Positions 9,345-18,278 of a DNA stretch of 64,000 nucleotides are shown piece by piece. Positions within the stretch are counted from its first letter, which is position 1, and every line of letters starts with the position of its first letter. The notes below the pieces were generated by a model. The model did not search any database and was not told the origin of the DNA. It saw only the letters and a list, made by a program, of their open reading frames with translations. The position numbers and the translations under genes are program-made. Source of the DNA: Stenotrophomonas sp. 704A1. Its GTDB lineage: Bacteria > Pseudomonadota > Gammaproteobacteria > Xanthomonadales > Xanthomonadaceae. The stretch spans positions 1,203,501-1,267,500 of the forward strand of contig NZ_CP130831.1 in the NCBI RefSeq assembly GCF_030549525.1, given 5' to 3'.

Positions 9345-10211
9345 TCAGCGCTGCGCAGGGGCGGGCACGGGGGTGGGCAGGTGTTCACGCAGGTAGGCCG
9401 CGCCGGTCCGGATGACCCGGGCCGGGTCGCGTGGCTGGTCGTGCTCGATGATGTACCACTGCACGCCGGCCGTTGCCGCCGCAGGCAGGATCGCGTTCCA
9501 GTCCAGCACACCCTGGCCGACCGCAGCGAATCCACCTTCGTCTTCGGCGTGGCCCTTGGGCGCATTGTCCTTGGCGTGTACGGCGAACACGTGGCCGCGG
9601 AATTTTCCCAGCATCACTGCCGGGTCCAGCCCGGCACGCGCGACCCAGGCCAGGTCCAGTTCGGTCTGCAGGTCGGGGCCGGCTGCGGCGAACAGCCGTT
9701 CCAGCCCGGTGCTGCCGTTGACGTCGACCAGCTCGAAGTCATGGTTGTGGTAGGCCAGGCGCATGCCTTTGGCCCGCACCTTGCTCGCGATCTGGCCCAG
9801 TTCCCTGCCCAGGGCGGTCCAGCCGGCCGCATCGGTCGGACGATCCTTCCTGTCCAGGTACGGCACCACCAGCATCGTGTTGCCGATCGCCTGGTTGAAG
9901 GCGATCACGCTGTCCAGGTCCGCGCGCAGTTCGGCCAGCGCCACATGCGATGAAATCGCCTTGATCGAATACCGCTCCAGCAGCTGCTTGAGGTCGGCCG
10001 CGGTGGTGTTCTGCGTGCCCACCGTCTCCACCGCATGGATGCCGGCATCGTGGACGATCTTCAACTGCTGCTCGAGCGAGCCGGCATCGCGCAGGGTGTA
10101 CATCTGCACCGCGATGGGTTTCTGCGTGCCGGCAGCGTCGCCTGCGAAGGCGGGCAGGGCAGCGAGCAGCAGCAGGACCAGGCCTGCAGTTCCAAGCACA
10201 GGGGTTTTCAT
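9345..10211 (-). CDS. Exported sugar phosphate isomerase/epimerase-like TIM barrel
   Basis: The protein has 288 residues from the ATG at 10211, preceded by GGGAGGATC. A clear Sec signal ([22 protein letters not shown]) sends it to the periplasm. The TIM barrel shows the family metal-site strands IAVQMYTLRDAG, LAYHNHDFELV, QTELDLAWVARAG, VFAVHAKDN and WYIIEHDQP. This family is usually cytosolic; export and the location beside a 3-dehydrogenase suggest action on 3-keto-glycosides, perhaps as an eliminase or epimerase. Specific activity is not shown by sequence. Confidence 0.82.
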   Translation of the reverse strand: MKTPVLGTAGLVLLLLAALPAFAGDAAGTQKPIAVQMYTLRDAGSLEQQLKIVHDAGIHAVETVGTQNTTAADLKQLLERYSIKAISSHVALAELRADLDSVIAFNQAIGNTMLVVPYLDRKDRPTDAAGWTALGRELGQIASKVRAKGMRLAYHNHDFELVDVNGSTGLERLFAAAGPDLQTELDLAWVARAGLDPAVMLGKFRGHVFAVHAKDNAPKGHAEDEGGFAAVGQGVLDWNAILPAAATAGVQWYIIEHDQPRDPARVIRTGAAYLREHLPTPVPAPAQR

Positions 10212-10231
10212 CAACAGATCCTCCCGGGGGT

Positions 10232-11356
10232 TCAACCGATGGCCGTCCAGGCGCGTGACCTGGCCGATGCGATGACACGATCGACGATCCGCGCCGAGCG
10301 CACGCCGTCCTCGAAGGTGGGCAGGCCCTGTGGCCGCTCGCCGTCGATGGCGCGATAGGTGTCGGCGACGAACGCTTCGAAGCACTGCGCGTAGCCCTGC
10401 GCGTGCCCGGCCGGCAGCACCGACAGCCGGCGTTGTTCGGCGCTGCCGGCGCCGGGTCCGCGTACAAAGATTTCCTCGCGTTGCTCGGGCAGGCCGATCC
10501 ACAGACGCTCAGCGTCCTCCTGGTTGAATGCGACGCTGGCCTTGGCGCCATCGATCTCGAACCAGAGGCGGTTGCGGCGTCCGGCCGAGACCTGGCTGAC
10601 GGTCAAGGAGGCCAGCGTGCCGGCGCCGGTCCTGAACATCGCAACCGCGACGTCTTCGCTCGCCACCGCCTGCATCGCGCCACCCGCTGCCGGCGTGCTG
10701 AAGCTCTGCCCGCCGAGCGCACCGCGTTCGGCGATCACGGTGTCGAACGCGGCGCTGACCTCGCTGAAGCGCTCGCCGCTGACCCATTCCACCAGGTCGC
10801 ACCAGTGCGAGCCGATGTCGGCGAAGACGCGCGATGCGCCGCCCAGCGCCGGATCCACGCGCCAGTTGTTGCTGGCAGGGTCCAGCAGCCAGTCCTGCAG
10901 GTAGCTGCCGTGGATCAGGTGCAGCGGCCCCAGGTCGCCCTGCGCGATGCGTGCGCGCGCCTCGCGCACCACCGGGTGGTAGCGGTAGACGAAGGGCACG
11001 GTGGCGACCCGCCCGGCCGATGCGGCCAGGGCCGCCAGCGCCTGCGCATCGTCCAGCGTCGTCGCCAGCGGTTTCTCGCAGATCACATGCTTGCCGGCTT
11101 CCAGTGCGGCCTGCGCCATGGGGCGGTGCAGGTGGTTGGGGGTGCAGACGTGCACGACCTGCACCTGTGGATCGGCGACCACTTCTTCGATGTCCCGATA
11201 GGCGCGCGGTACGTTCCACGACTGCGCGGCCTCGCGTGCGCGGTGCGCGGACGAGGCGGCCACGCCGCGCACGTCGGCGCCGGCCAGCAGTGCCGCGCGG
11301 CGATGCACGGCACCGATCATGCCTGCACCGACGATGGCGATTCCAAGCTTGGGCAT
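10232..11356 (-). CDS. Gfo/Idh/MocA-family NAD(P)-dependent oxidoreductase
   Basis: The protein has 374 residues. The N-terminal Rossmann fold has GIAIVGAGMIGAVH at residues 4-17 and the family signature HVICEKPLATT around residue 95. The C-terminal domain holds the substrate-binding beta sheet. These enzymes oxidise or reduce sugar hydroxyl/keto groups with NAD(P). Here it is cytosolic and probably reduces a 3-keto-sugar or handles a related intermediate. It lies between the TIM-barrel gene (20 bases) and the transporter gene (12 bases) in one operon. Confidence 0.9.
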   Translation of the reverse strand: MPKLGIAIVGAGMIGAVHRRAALLAGADVRGVAASSAHRAREAAQSWNVPRAYRDIEEVVADPQVQVVHVCTPNHLHRPMAQAALEAGKHVICEKPLATTLDDAQALAALAASAGRVATVPFVYRYHPVVREARARIAQGDLGPLHLIHGSYLQDWLLDPASNNWRVDPALGGASRVFADIGSHWCDLVEWVSGERFSEVSAAFDTVIAERGALGGQSFSTPAAGGAMQAVASEDVAVAMFRTGAGTLASLTVSQVSAGRRNRLWFEIDGAKASVAFNQEDAERLWIGLPEQREEIFVRGPGAGSAEQRRLSVLPAGHAQGYAQCFEAFVADTYRAIDGERPQGLPTFEDGVRSARIVDRVIASARSRAWTAIG

Positions 11357-11368
11357 CGGTTCCGCTCC

Positions 11369-12586
11369 TCAGGGCGTGGAAGGCGCGGCCGCGGCCACCG
11401 GCCGCTCGCGGAACAGCAGCAGGAAGGCGACCAGCACGACCAGCGCGACGCCTGCGGGGAACAGCCAGATCTGCTGCCAGTCCGGCCCGGCCGCGGTGGT
11501 GAAGTGCTCCACCACCGCGCCGGACAGGAAGGTGCCGATCAGCATGCCCACGCCGTAGGTGGCCAGGGTGATGAAGCCCTGCGCGCTGCTGCGCGCGGCG
11601 GGGCCGGCATGGGCGTCGGTGTAGATCTGGCCGGTGACGAAGAAGAAGTCGTAGCAGATGCCATGCAGCACGATGCCGATCACCAGCAGCGGGAAGCCGC
11701 TGCCGGCATCGCCGAAGGCGAACAGGGCGTAGCGCAGCACCCACGCCGCCATGCCCACCGCCAGCATCGTCTTCACCCCCAGCCGCACGAACAGGAACGG
11801 CATGGCCAGCATCAGCAGCACTTCGGAGACCTGGCCCAGCGACTGCAGGCCGGCCGCGCCGCGCACGCCCAGGTCGTTGAGATAGGGGTTGGTGAAGTTG
11901 TAGTAGAACGACAGCGGGATGCAGATGGCGATGGAGGCCAGGAAGAACACCAGGTAGGCGCGCGACTTCAGCAGCCGCAGCGAATCCAGGCCCAGGATCT
12001 GCCCGAGCCCGGCGTCGCGCTGCTGTGCCAGCGGCGGCGTGTGCGGCAGGGTGAATGCATACAGACCCAGCGCCAGCGATGCCAGCGCCGCCATGCGGAA
12101 GGTCAGTTCAAGCCGATGCGCCTGTTCCCAGCCCAGCCAGCCGATCAGCACACCGGCCACGATCCAGCCGATGCTGCCGGCCACCCGCACCAGTGGGAAC
12201 TGCTTCTCCGGCGATTGCATGTGCCGCATCGCCACGCTGTTGGCCAGTGCCAGCGTCGGCATGAACAGCAGCATGTAACCCATGACGCAGGCGGAGAACA
12301 CGCTGAAGGTCGTTGCCGTGGACGCCAGCCACATCAGCACCGCGCCGGCCAGGTGCAGCACCGCCAGGATGCGCTGTGCGGCGAAGTAGCGATCGGCGAT
12401 CAGGCCGACCAGGAAGGGGGCAACGATGGCGCCGATGGACTGGCTGAGGAAGGCCGTGGCGACCTGGCTGGCGCTGGCCTGCAGCGGGCCCTGCACCAGG
12501 TAGGTTCCGAGGGTGACGAACCACGCCCCCCAGATGAAGAACTGCAGGAACATCATCGCGCCCAAGCGCGACATGGCGTGCGTCAT
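11369..12586 (-). CDS. MFS transporter, nucleoside:H+ symporter (NHS)-like
   Basis: The protein has 405 residues with about 12 membrane helices. The N-terminus SRLGAMMFLQFFIWGAWFVTLGTYL is typical of the NupG/XapB/YegT group. Given the cluster, the substrate is more likely a glycoside or a keto-sugar product of the periplasmic enzymes than a nucleoside; this is inferred from context. A second Met at residue 5 is a possible alternative start. Confidence 0.87.
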   Translation of the reverse strand: MTHAMSRLGAMMFLQFFIWGAWFVTLGTYLVQGPLQASASQVATAFLSQSIGAIVAPFLVGLIADRYFAAQRILAVLHLAGAVLMWLASTATTFSVFSACVMGYMLLFMPTLALANSVAMRHMQSPEKQFPLVRVAGSIGWIVAGVLIGWLGWEQAHRLELTFRMAALASLALGLYAFTLPHTPPLAQQRDAGLGQILGLDSLRLLKSRAYLVFFLASIAICIPLSFYYNFTNPYLNDLGVRGAAGLQSLGQVSEVLLMLAMPFLFVRLGVKTMLAVGMAAWVLRYALFAFGDAGSGFPLLVIGIVLHGICYDFFFVTGQIYTDAHAGPAARSSAQGFITLATYGVGMLIGTFLSGAVVEHFTTAAGPDWQQIWLFPAGVALVVLVAFLLLFRERPVAAAAPSTP

Positions 12587-12613
12587 GGCTTGCCCTCCCG
12601 GGGCGGTAATGGC

Positions 12614-13666
12614 TCAGATTCCCAGCATGCGCTGCAGTGATGCGGCATCCGTTCCGCTGTCGGCAAAGTCGTCGAAGGCGCGCCCGGTCACGCGGATGAT
12701 GTGGTCGCGGATGAACGCAGCGCCCTCGCGCGCGCCATCTTCCGGGTGCTTCAGGCAGCACTCCCATTCCAGCACTGCCCAGCCCGGGAAGTCGTACTGC
12801 GCGAACTTCGAGAAGATCGCCTTGAAGTCGATCTGGCCATCGCCGAGTGAACGGAACCGGCCTGGACGATCGATCCAGTCCTGGTAGCCGGCATACACGC
12901 CACTGCGTGCACTGGCGTGGTACTCCGCGTCCTTGACGTGGAAGATGCCGATGCGGTCGTGGTAGCGGTCGATGAAGCCCAGGTAGTCCATCTGCTGCAG
13001 CAGCATATGGCTGGGGTCGTACAGGATCCTGGCACGGGGATGGTGGTCCACTACCTTGAGGAAGCGCTCGAAGGTCACACCGTCGTGCAGATCCTCGCCG
13101 GGGTGGAGCTCGAAGCACAGATCCACGCCGCAGGTATCGAACGCGTCCAGGATGGGGCGCCAGCGGCGGCCGAGTTCGGCGAAGGCTTCTTCCACCAGGC
13201 CGGGCGGGCGTTGTGGCCAGGGATAGAAGTAAGGCCAGGCCAGCGCGCCGGAGAATGTGGCGTGTGCGGTCAGCCCCAGGCGCTGGCTGGCCTGGGCCGC
13301 CAGCAGCAGCTGCTCCACCGCCCAGGCCTGGCGTGCAGCCGGATTGCCGCGCCTGTCGGCCGGTGCGAAGCCGTCGAACAGGCTGTCGTAGGCCGGATGC
13401 ACGGCGACCAGCTGCCCCTGCAGGTGGGTGGACAGCTCGGTGATCTGCACGCCATGCCCGGCCAGCATGCCGGCCACGTCGTCGCAGTACGCCTGGCTGC
13501 GTGCCGCTTCGGCCAGGTCGAACAGGCCGGGCGCACTGGTCGGTACTTGTAGGCCAGAATAGCCCAGGCCCGCGGCCCATTGTGCCAGCGTGTCCAGCCG
13601 ATCGAAGGGAGGTGTGTCGCCGATGAACTGCGCCAGGAACAGCGCTGGACCCTTGAGCGTCTTCAA
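12614..13666 (-). CDS. Cytosolic sugar phosphate isomerase/epimerase (TIM barrel)
   Basis: The protein has 350 residues from a TTG at 13666, read as MKTLKGPALFLAQFIGD, the usual N-terminus of this subfamily, with GAGGCGA as ribosome site. The in-frame ATG at 13696 lies inside the operator and is unlikely. Metal-site strands are CFELHPGEDLHDG, RILYDPSHMLLQQMDY, HVKDAEY and AVLEWECCLKHPEDGA. It has no signal peptide. It is the first gene of the minus-strand operon, with the operator only 14 bases upstream of the start. It probably processes the imported keto-sugar together with the Gfo/Idh enzyme. Confidence 0.86.
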   Translation of the reverse strand: MKTLKGPALFLAQFIGDTPPFDRLDTLAQWAAGLGYSGLQVPTSAPGLFDLAEAARSQAYCDDVAGMLAGHGVQITELSTHLQGQLVAVHPAYDSLFDGFAPADRRGNPAARQAWAVEQLLLAAQASQRLGLTAHATFSGALAWPYFYPWPQRPPGLVEEAFAELGRRWRPILDAFDTCGVDLCFELHPGEDLHDGVTFERFLKVVDHHPRARILYDPSHMLLQQMDYLGFIDRYHDRIGIFHVKDAEYHASARSGVYAGYQDWIDRPGRFRSLGDGQIDFKAIFSKFAQYDFPGWAVLEWECCLKHPEDGAREGAAFIRDHIIRVTGRAFDDFADSGTDAASLQRMLGI

Positions 13667-13680
13667 GCGGATTCGCCTCG

Positions 13681-13696
13681 ATGCAATCGATTGCAT
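13681..13696. promoter_or_regulatory. LacI-type operator (right copy)
   Basis: ATGCAATCGATTGCAT is a perfect 16-bp palindrome containing the full 14-bp operator seen at 4989-5002. It lies 14 bases upstream of the TTG start of the minus-strand operon and 64 bases before the LacI-type gene on the other strand. A bound repressor could block both the operon and its own gene. Confidence 0.85.
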
Positions 13697-13760
13697 TACC
13701 CTAGCATGGGCTTTCCCGAGATCCGTTGTGCAGTGCACACCGGCACCAGCACCCTGACCC

Positions 13761-14771
13761 ATGGCAACCATCTACGACATCGCAAAGCACGTCGGCGTTT
13801 CGGCCGGTACGGTATCGCGGGCGCTGTCCCGGCCGGACAAGGTCCTGCCGGCCACGCGCGCGCGCATCGAACAGGCCGCCGACGCGCTGGGCTACGTGCC
13901 CAACACGATCGCCCGGACACTCAAGACCCAGCGCAGCGGCAAGATCCTGGTCACCGTGCCGGACATCGCCAACCCGTTCTTCGCGCAGATCCTGCAGGGC
14001 GCGGAGGACGCCGCGCAGGCGCTCGGCTACGCCGTGCTGCTCGGCGATACCCAGCACCTGCCCGAGCGCGAGGAGCGCTACGCGCAGATGCTCCGGCGCA
14101 ACGAGGCCGACGGCCTGATCGTGCTGGGGCATCGCCTGCCGCCGACGGCGCGCGACATCGTGCAGCAGCGGGGCGCCGCCGCGCCGGTGGTCAATGGCTG
14201 CGAGTTCGATCCTGCGCTGGGCATTCCCAGCGTCCACATCGACAACGCAGCCGCCGCGCGCGCGGTGATGGACCACCTGTATGCGCTGGGACACGAGCGG
14301 ATCGCGGTGGTGGGCGGGCCCACCGACAATCCCCTGCACCAGCAACGGCTGGAAGGGGTCCGTGTCGCTGGCAAGGCGCGCGGCCGCCTGCGCCAGCTGA
14401 GCGTGGTGCCGGGCGATTTCTCGGTGGAATCCGGCCATGCGGCCGCGCTGGCCCTGCTGGCAACCGCGGCGGCGGCGCCGACCGCGATCTTCTGTTTCAG
14501 TGACCAGATGGCGCTGGGCGCGCTGGCGGCCTGCCGGGATCTGGGCATCCGCGTGCCGGAGCAGGTGTCCATTGCCGGCTTCGACGATCTGGCGTCATCC
14601 CGGTATCTCACGCCGCCGTTGACGACCATCCGGCAGCCGATGCGGGAGATCGGCGAGCGTGCGGTCGCCCTGCTGCTCGCCATCATCGACCAGGTCGATG
14701 TACCGCTTCAGCAGACACTGGATTTCAGCCTGATGCTGCGCGGCTCGACAGCGCCGCCGCGCCGGATGTGA
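13761..14771 (+). CDS. LacI-family regulator of the glycoside cluster
   Basis: The protein has 336 residues. The N-terminal helix-turn-helix MATIYDIAKHVGVSAGTVSRALSRP and hinge YVPNTIARTLKTQRSGKILVTVPDIANPFF are canonical, followed by a two-lobed sensor domain (AIFCFSDQMALGALAACRDLGIRVPEQVSIAGFDD). It is divergent from the minus-strand catabolic operon, and the shared intergenic region holds the palindrome at 13681. The same palindrome precedes the operon at 5051. Role inferred: repressor relieved by a glycoside or 3-keto-sugar. Confidence 0.93.
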   Translation: MATIYDIAKHVGVSAGTVSRALSRPDKVLPATRARIEQAADALGYVPNTIARTLKTQRSGKILVTVPDIANPFFAQILQGAEDAAQALGYAVLLGDTQHLPEREERYAQMLRRNEADGLIVLGHRLPPTARDIVQQRGAAAPVVNGCEFDPALGIPSVHIDNAAAARAVMDHLYALGHERIAVVGGPTDNPLHQQRLEGVRVAGKARGRLRQLSVVPGDFSVESGHAAALALLATAAAAPTAIFCFSDQMALGALAACRDLGIRVPEQVSIAGFDDLASSRYLTPPLTTIRQPMREIGERAVALLLAIIDQVDVPLQQTLDFSLMLRGSTAPPRRM

Positions 14772-14918
14772 GGGCAGGGCGCCCGGCCGATGGCGTGCTG
14801 CCTGGAGGCGGGCGCGCAGATCCCGCGTCGTCTTCCCGGCCGCCTGAACGCCGGCAGCGGTGCAGCGGCGGCGGTGCGGCAATCCACTACCATGGGCCAC
14901 CCCTCCAGGATGTGCCCC

Positions 14919-15944
14919 ATGTCACTCGTCATCCCGACCCTGCCCAGGCCCCCCGTGGCGCGCATCGCGGCCTGGCTGCTGATGCTGCTGGGCATGTGGC
15001 TGGCGCTGAAGCTGGGCCTGGTGGTGACCCTGCTGTCGGGCCTGCTGGTGTTCCAGCTGACCCATGTGCTGGCCGCCACCGTGGAAGGCAAGCTGCGCCC
15101 CGGGCGGGCACGGGCGATCGCGGTGATCGTGCTCTCGGCGGTGATCATCGGGGTGCTGGTGCTGGCCGGAATCGGCGTGGCCTCGTTCTTCCGCAACGAG
15201 ACCGGAGGCCCGGACGTGCTGCTGGCGCGGCTGATGGACATCCTCAACACCTCGCGCCACCAGGTGCCGGCGCTGCTGCAGCCGTACATTCCCGAGGACC
15301 TGACCGCGCTGCGTGCGGCGGTGAACGAATGGGCGGCAGAACACCAGCGCCAGCTGGGCGTGGCAGGCACTTCGGTGGTGCAGGTGGGCGTGCGCGTGCT
15401 GATCGGCATGGTGCTGGGCGCGATGATCGCGCTGTACGACGAACTGCCGCTGCCGAAGATGGGGCCGTTGGCGCGGGAGCTGATCGGACGCACCAGCCGC
15501 CTGGCCACTGCGTTCCGCCAGGTGGTGTTCGCCCAGGTGAAGATCTCGCTGCTCAACACGGTGTTCACCGCCCTGTTCCTGCTGGGGGTGCTGCCGCTGT
15601 TCGGCGTGCACCTGCCGCTGTCGAAGACCCTGGTACTGATCACCTTCCTGGCCGGACTGCTGCCGGTGGTGGGCAACATCATCTCCAATACCATCATCAC
15701 CATCGTCGCGCTCTCGGTATCGTTCTACGTGGCGGTGGTGGCGCTGCTGTACCTGGTGGTGATCCACAAGCTGGAGTACTTCCTCAACGCGCGCATCGTC
15801 GGCGGTGAGATCCAGGCCCGCGCCTGGGAGCTGCTGCTGGCCATGCTGGTGATGGAAGCGGCCTTCGGCCTGCCGGGGCTGGTGGCCGCGCCGGTGTTCT
15901 ACGCGTATGTGAAGCGCGAACTGGTCGACCAGCGCTGGATCTGA
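14919..15944 (+). CDS. AI-2E family transporter
   Basis: The protein has 341 residues from the ATG at 14919, chosen for the AGGA 9 bases upstream. It has paired N-terminal helices, a soluble middle part (about 110-180) and a C-terminal block of helices with LITFLAGLLPVVGNIISNTIITIVAL, the family hallmark. Members were named for AI-2 export (TqsA), but others are Na+/H+ antiporters, so the substrate here is unknown. A diguanylate cyclase gene follows after 54 bases. Confidence 0.85.
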   Translation: MSLVIPTLPRPPVARIAAWLLMLLGMWLALKLGLVVTLLSGLLVFQLTHVLAATVEGKLRPGRARAIAVIVLSAVIIGVLVLAGIGVASFFRNETGGPDVLLARLMDILNTSRHQVPALLQPYIPEDLTALRAAVNEWAAEHQRQLGVAGTSVVQVGVRVLIGMVLGAMIALYDELPLPKMGPLARELIGRTSRLATAFRQVVFAQVKISLLNTVFTALFLLGVLPLFGVHLPLSKTLVLITFLAGLLPVVGNIISNTIITIVALSVSFYVAVVALLYLVVIHKLEYFLNARIVGGEIQARAWELLLAMLVMEAAFGLPGLVAAPVFYAYVKRELVDQRWI

Positions 15945-15998
15945 CCCGCCGCGCACCGGTGCAGCGCTACACTGGTCCGCACGCCAGGGGACACACCG

Positions 15999-17741
15999 AT
16001 GGGTCACAGGGCACCGCCGAACGGGCTGCAGACCTGGCTCTGGATCCTGGCCGGGCTGTTCGTGCTGTGCACGCTGCCATTGATGGCCATCGCCCTGGTG
16101 CAGGGCACCCAGCGTTACACCGAGGCCGATGACAACCTGGTCGCGCTGCGGCAGTTGCGGCAGACCTTCGAGCTGGCCAACCGGGTGTCTGCCGAGCGTG
16201 GGCCGGCCAACAGCCTGCTCGGCGCCGATGTGGCCGATGCGCAGGAACATGCCCGGCTGGCCGCGCAGCTGGCGGTCGCGCGGCAGCGGGTGGACGTTGC
16301 CGCGACCGGCCTGCACGCCGTGTTCGAGGCGGACCCGCGGGTGGTGGAGGAAACGCCACTGCTGCGCGATGCACAGCGCCGGCTGCAGGCCGCACGTGGC
16401 ACGGTCGACCGGGTGGCCGCGCTGCCGCTGGCCGAGCGCTCGGTGGACGAGGTGGACCGTGCGATCAGCAGCATGTTCGCGGTCTACGACCGGTTGCAGG
16501 CGCTGACCTCGGTACAGATCAGCGATCTGGTCGGCGCGGACCGCGAGGCGGCCATTCCGGCCCTGCAGGGCCAGGTGCTGATCGATCTGCGCGAGCATGG
16601 GGGGCGACTGGCCTCCAACGTGATGGCGCCACTGGCCGTGCCCGGTGCCTGGCGCGCGCAGCAGGTGCGCGCCGCACGGCAGACCGAAGGCCGCCTGCTG
16701 GAACTGTGGCGGCTGGCCGCCAGCCATGAGTCGGTATTCCGGAGTGACCCGGCGTTGTCGTGGCATTGGGACATGGCGCGCCGGCAGTTCTTCGGCCAAT
16801 CGCTGCCGATGATCGAGCAGCTGATCGAGGACGGCCGGCGCGGCGTACCGCCGCGGTGGACCGCCGCCGAATTCACCGCCCGCTATGTGCCGACCCTGCA
16901 GTCGCTGGAGGCGCTGCGCGATGGCTACCTGGGCGTGTCGATCGCGCGCTTCGAACACACCCGCAACCGCGAAGCGGTGCGCCTGGCAGTCCTGGCCGGG
17001 ACCGCGCTCGGCACCTTGATGATCCTGGGCCTGGCAATGCGCATCGCCCACGTGCAGATCCTGCGGCCGCTGCTGCAGGCCCAGGCGCAGGTGATCCAGA
17101 TCGCCTCGGACACGCCGGGCAGTGCGCAGCGCGGCACCCATCCGATGGCCGAGATGCAGCGCCTGTTCGATGCCATCGAGGTCCTGCGCGCGAAGTCGCA
17201 CCAGCGCGCCGCACTGACCCGCGAGCTGCGCGAACTGGCCGGCACCGATCAGTTGACCGGGCTGTTGAACCGGCGCTCGCTGGACGAGCAGGTGCAGCAG
17301 CGCCACGCCGCCGGCAGCACGCAGGCGGTGGTGATCCTGCTGGACGTGGACCATTTCAAGGCGATCAACGATGGCCAGGGCCATGCCGCCGGCGATGACG
17401 TGCTGGTGCAGGTGGCGCACCTGCTGCAGCGCCAGCTGCGGCGCAACGACAGCATTGCCCGCTACGGTGGCGAAGAGTTCCTGGTGCTGCTGGCCGACGC
17501 TGACCTGGCCGGTGCACGCCAGCTGGCCGAAACGCTTCGCGTGGCATTGCGGCAGCAGGACATCGCGCTCGGCGACGGGCAGTCGCTGCGCGTCACCGCC
17601 AGTTTCGGCGTCGCCCAGGGCCGGCTGGATCCGGCCGGCTGGCGTGCACTGGTGCGTGCCGCCGACGCCGCCATGTACGAAGCCAAGGCGCTGGGTCGCG
17701 ACCGGGTGCAGGTGGCGGACAGCGGACGCGCCGCGCGCTGA
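15999..17741 (+). CDS. Membrane-bound diguanylate cyclase (GGDEF)
   Basis: The protein has 580 residues. One helix at about 10-35 and another at about 325-350 enclose a periplasmic, helix-rich sensor region of about 290 residues. The GGDEF domain follows a short coiled linker: TDQLTGLLNRR, DVDHFKAINDGQGHAAGDDVL and the active loop RYGGEEF, so it should make cyclic di-GMP from GTP. No clear RxxD inhibitory site is visible before GGEEF. No EAL or HD-GYP partner is nearby. Confidence 0.92.
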   Translation: MGHRAPPNGLQTWLWILAGLFVLCTLPLMAIALVQGTQRYTEADDNLVALRQLRQTFELANRVSAERGPANSLLGADVADAQEHARLAAQLAVARQRVDVAATGLHAVFEADPRVVEETPLLRDAQRRLQAARGTVDRVAALPLAERSVDEVDRAISSMFAVYDRLQALTSVQISDLVGADREAAIPALQGQVLIDLREHGGRLASNVMAPLAVPGAWRAQQVRAARQTEGRLLELWRLAASHESVFRSDPALSWHWDMARRQFFGQSLPMIEQLIEDGRRGVPPRWTAAEFTARYVPTLQSLEALRDGYLGVSIARFEHTRNREAVRLAVLAGTALGTLMILGLAMRIAHVQILRPLLQAQAQVIQIASDTPGSAQRGTHPMAEMQRLFDAIEVLRAKSHQRAALTRELRELAGTDQLTGLLNRRSLDEQVQQRHAAGSTQAVVILLDVDHFKAINDGQGHAAGDDVLVQVAHLLQRQLRRNDSIARYGGEEFLVLLADADLAGARQLAETLRVALRQQDIALGDGQSLRVTASFGVAQGRLDPAGWRALVRAADAAMYEAKALGRDRVQVADSGRAAR

Positions 17742-17746
17742 TCGGA

Positions 17747-18253
17747 TCAGCCGCTGTCTGCCTGTGCCCGCCGCAGTATCCGGCCGACCATGTGCCGGGC
17801 CACCGTCCTCGGTACCGGCAGGCCGCGCCAGCGCATCGCCCCCACGCGGAACGTCGCGCTGGCCGTGGCCAGCAGGCGGCCGTTGGGCGAGGTCAGACGG
17901 CCACGGGTGAAGATGATGCTGCCCTTGCTGTGTTCGATCTGCCCCCAGCCGAGGATGCGTCCGGGACGGGCCGGGCTGACGAAGCTGGTCTTCGATTCGA
18001 CCGTTACCGCCAGCCGGTTGGGCGGCAGCATTGCGTAGATGGCCGGCCCCATGCAGTCGTCCAGCATGGCCGACAGGAAGCCGCCCTGGATGTTGCCCAT
18101 CGGGTTGGTCAGGGCGCTGCTGGCATCGAACTCGACATGGATCTGGTCCTGCTCGGGATCGTGGCTGATGAAACGCCACCCCAGCAGCAGACCGGCCTTG
18201 GACGGCGGAAGATCACCGTTGATCACGCTGTACAGCAGGGACTGGGGATTCAT
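17747..18253 (-). CDS. PaaI-like hotdog-fold thioesterase
   Basis: The protein has 168 residues from the ATG at 18253. The hotdog core is visible in NPMGNIQGGFLSAMLDDCMGPAIYAMLP and VTVESKTSFVSPARPGRILGWGQIEHSKGSIIFTRGRL. The family hydrolyses acyl-CoA thioesters; the GGFLSAMLDD helix holds the usual catalytic acidic residue. Substrate is unknown. It converges on the diguanylate cyclase gene with a 5-base gap, and is preceded by a membrane-protein gene in the same direction. Confidence 0.85.
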   Translation of the reverse strand: MNPQSLLYSVINGDLPPSKAGLLLGWRFISHDPEQDQIHVEFDASSALTNPMGNIQGGFLSAMLDDCMGPAIYAMLPPNRLAVTVESKTSFVSPARPGRILGWGQIEHSKGSIIFTRGRLTSPNGRLLATASATFRVGAMRWRGLPVPRTVARHMVGRILRRAQADSG

Positions 18254-18278
18254 GCGGTAACCCTCGATGTGGGGGAGG

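Noticed and set aside
10403..12640. A 745-residue plus-strand frame across the Gfo/Idh and MFS genes
   Set aside because: The minus-strand genes have clear family motifs and ribosome sites; this frame is Gln/His/Arg-rich and lacks both.
13667..13696. ATG at 13696 as start of the cytosolic TIM-barrel gene
   Set aside because: It lies within the 16-bp operator and adds residues that do not resemble the conserved family N-terminus; the TTG at 13666 fits better.
14922..18179. A 1085-residue open frame on the minus strand opposite the AI-2E and diguanylate cyclase genes
   Set aside because: It is antisense to two recognisable genes, its translation is Gln/His/Arg-rich low complexity with no domain, and high-GC DNA commonly leaves such frames open.
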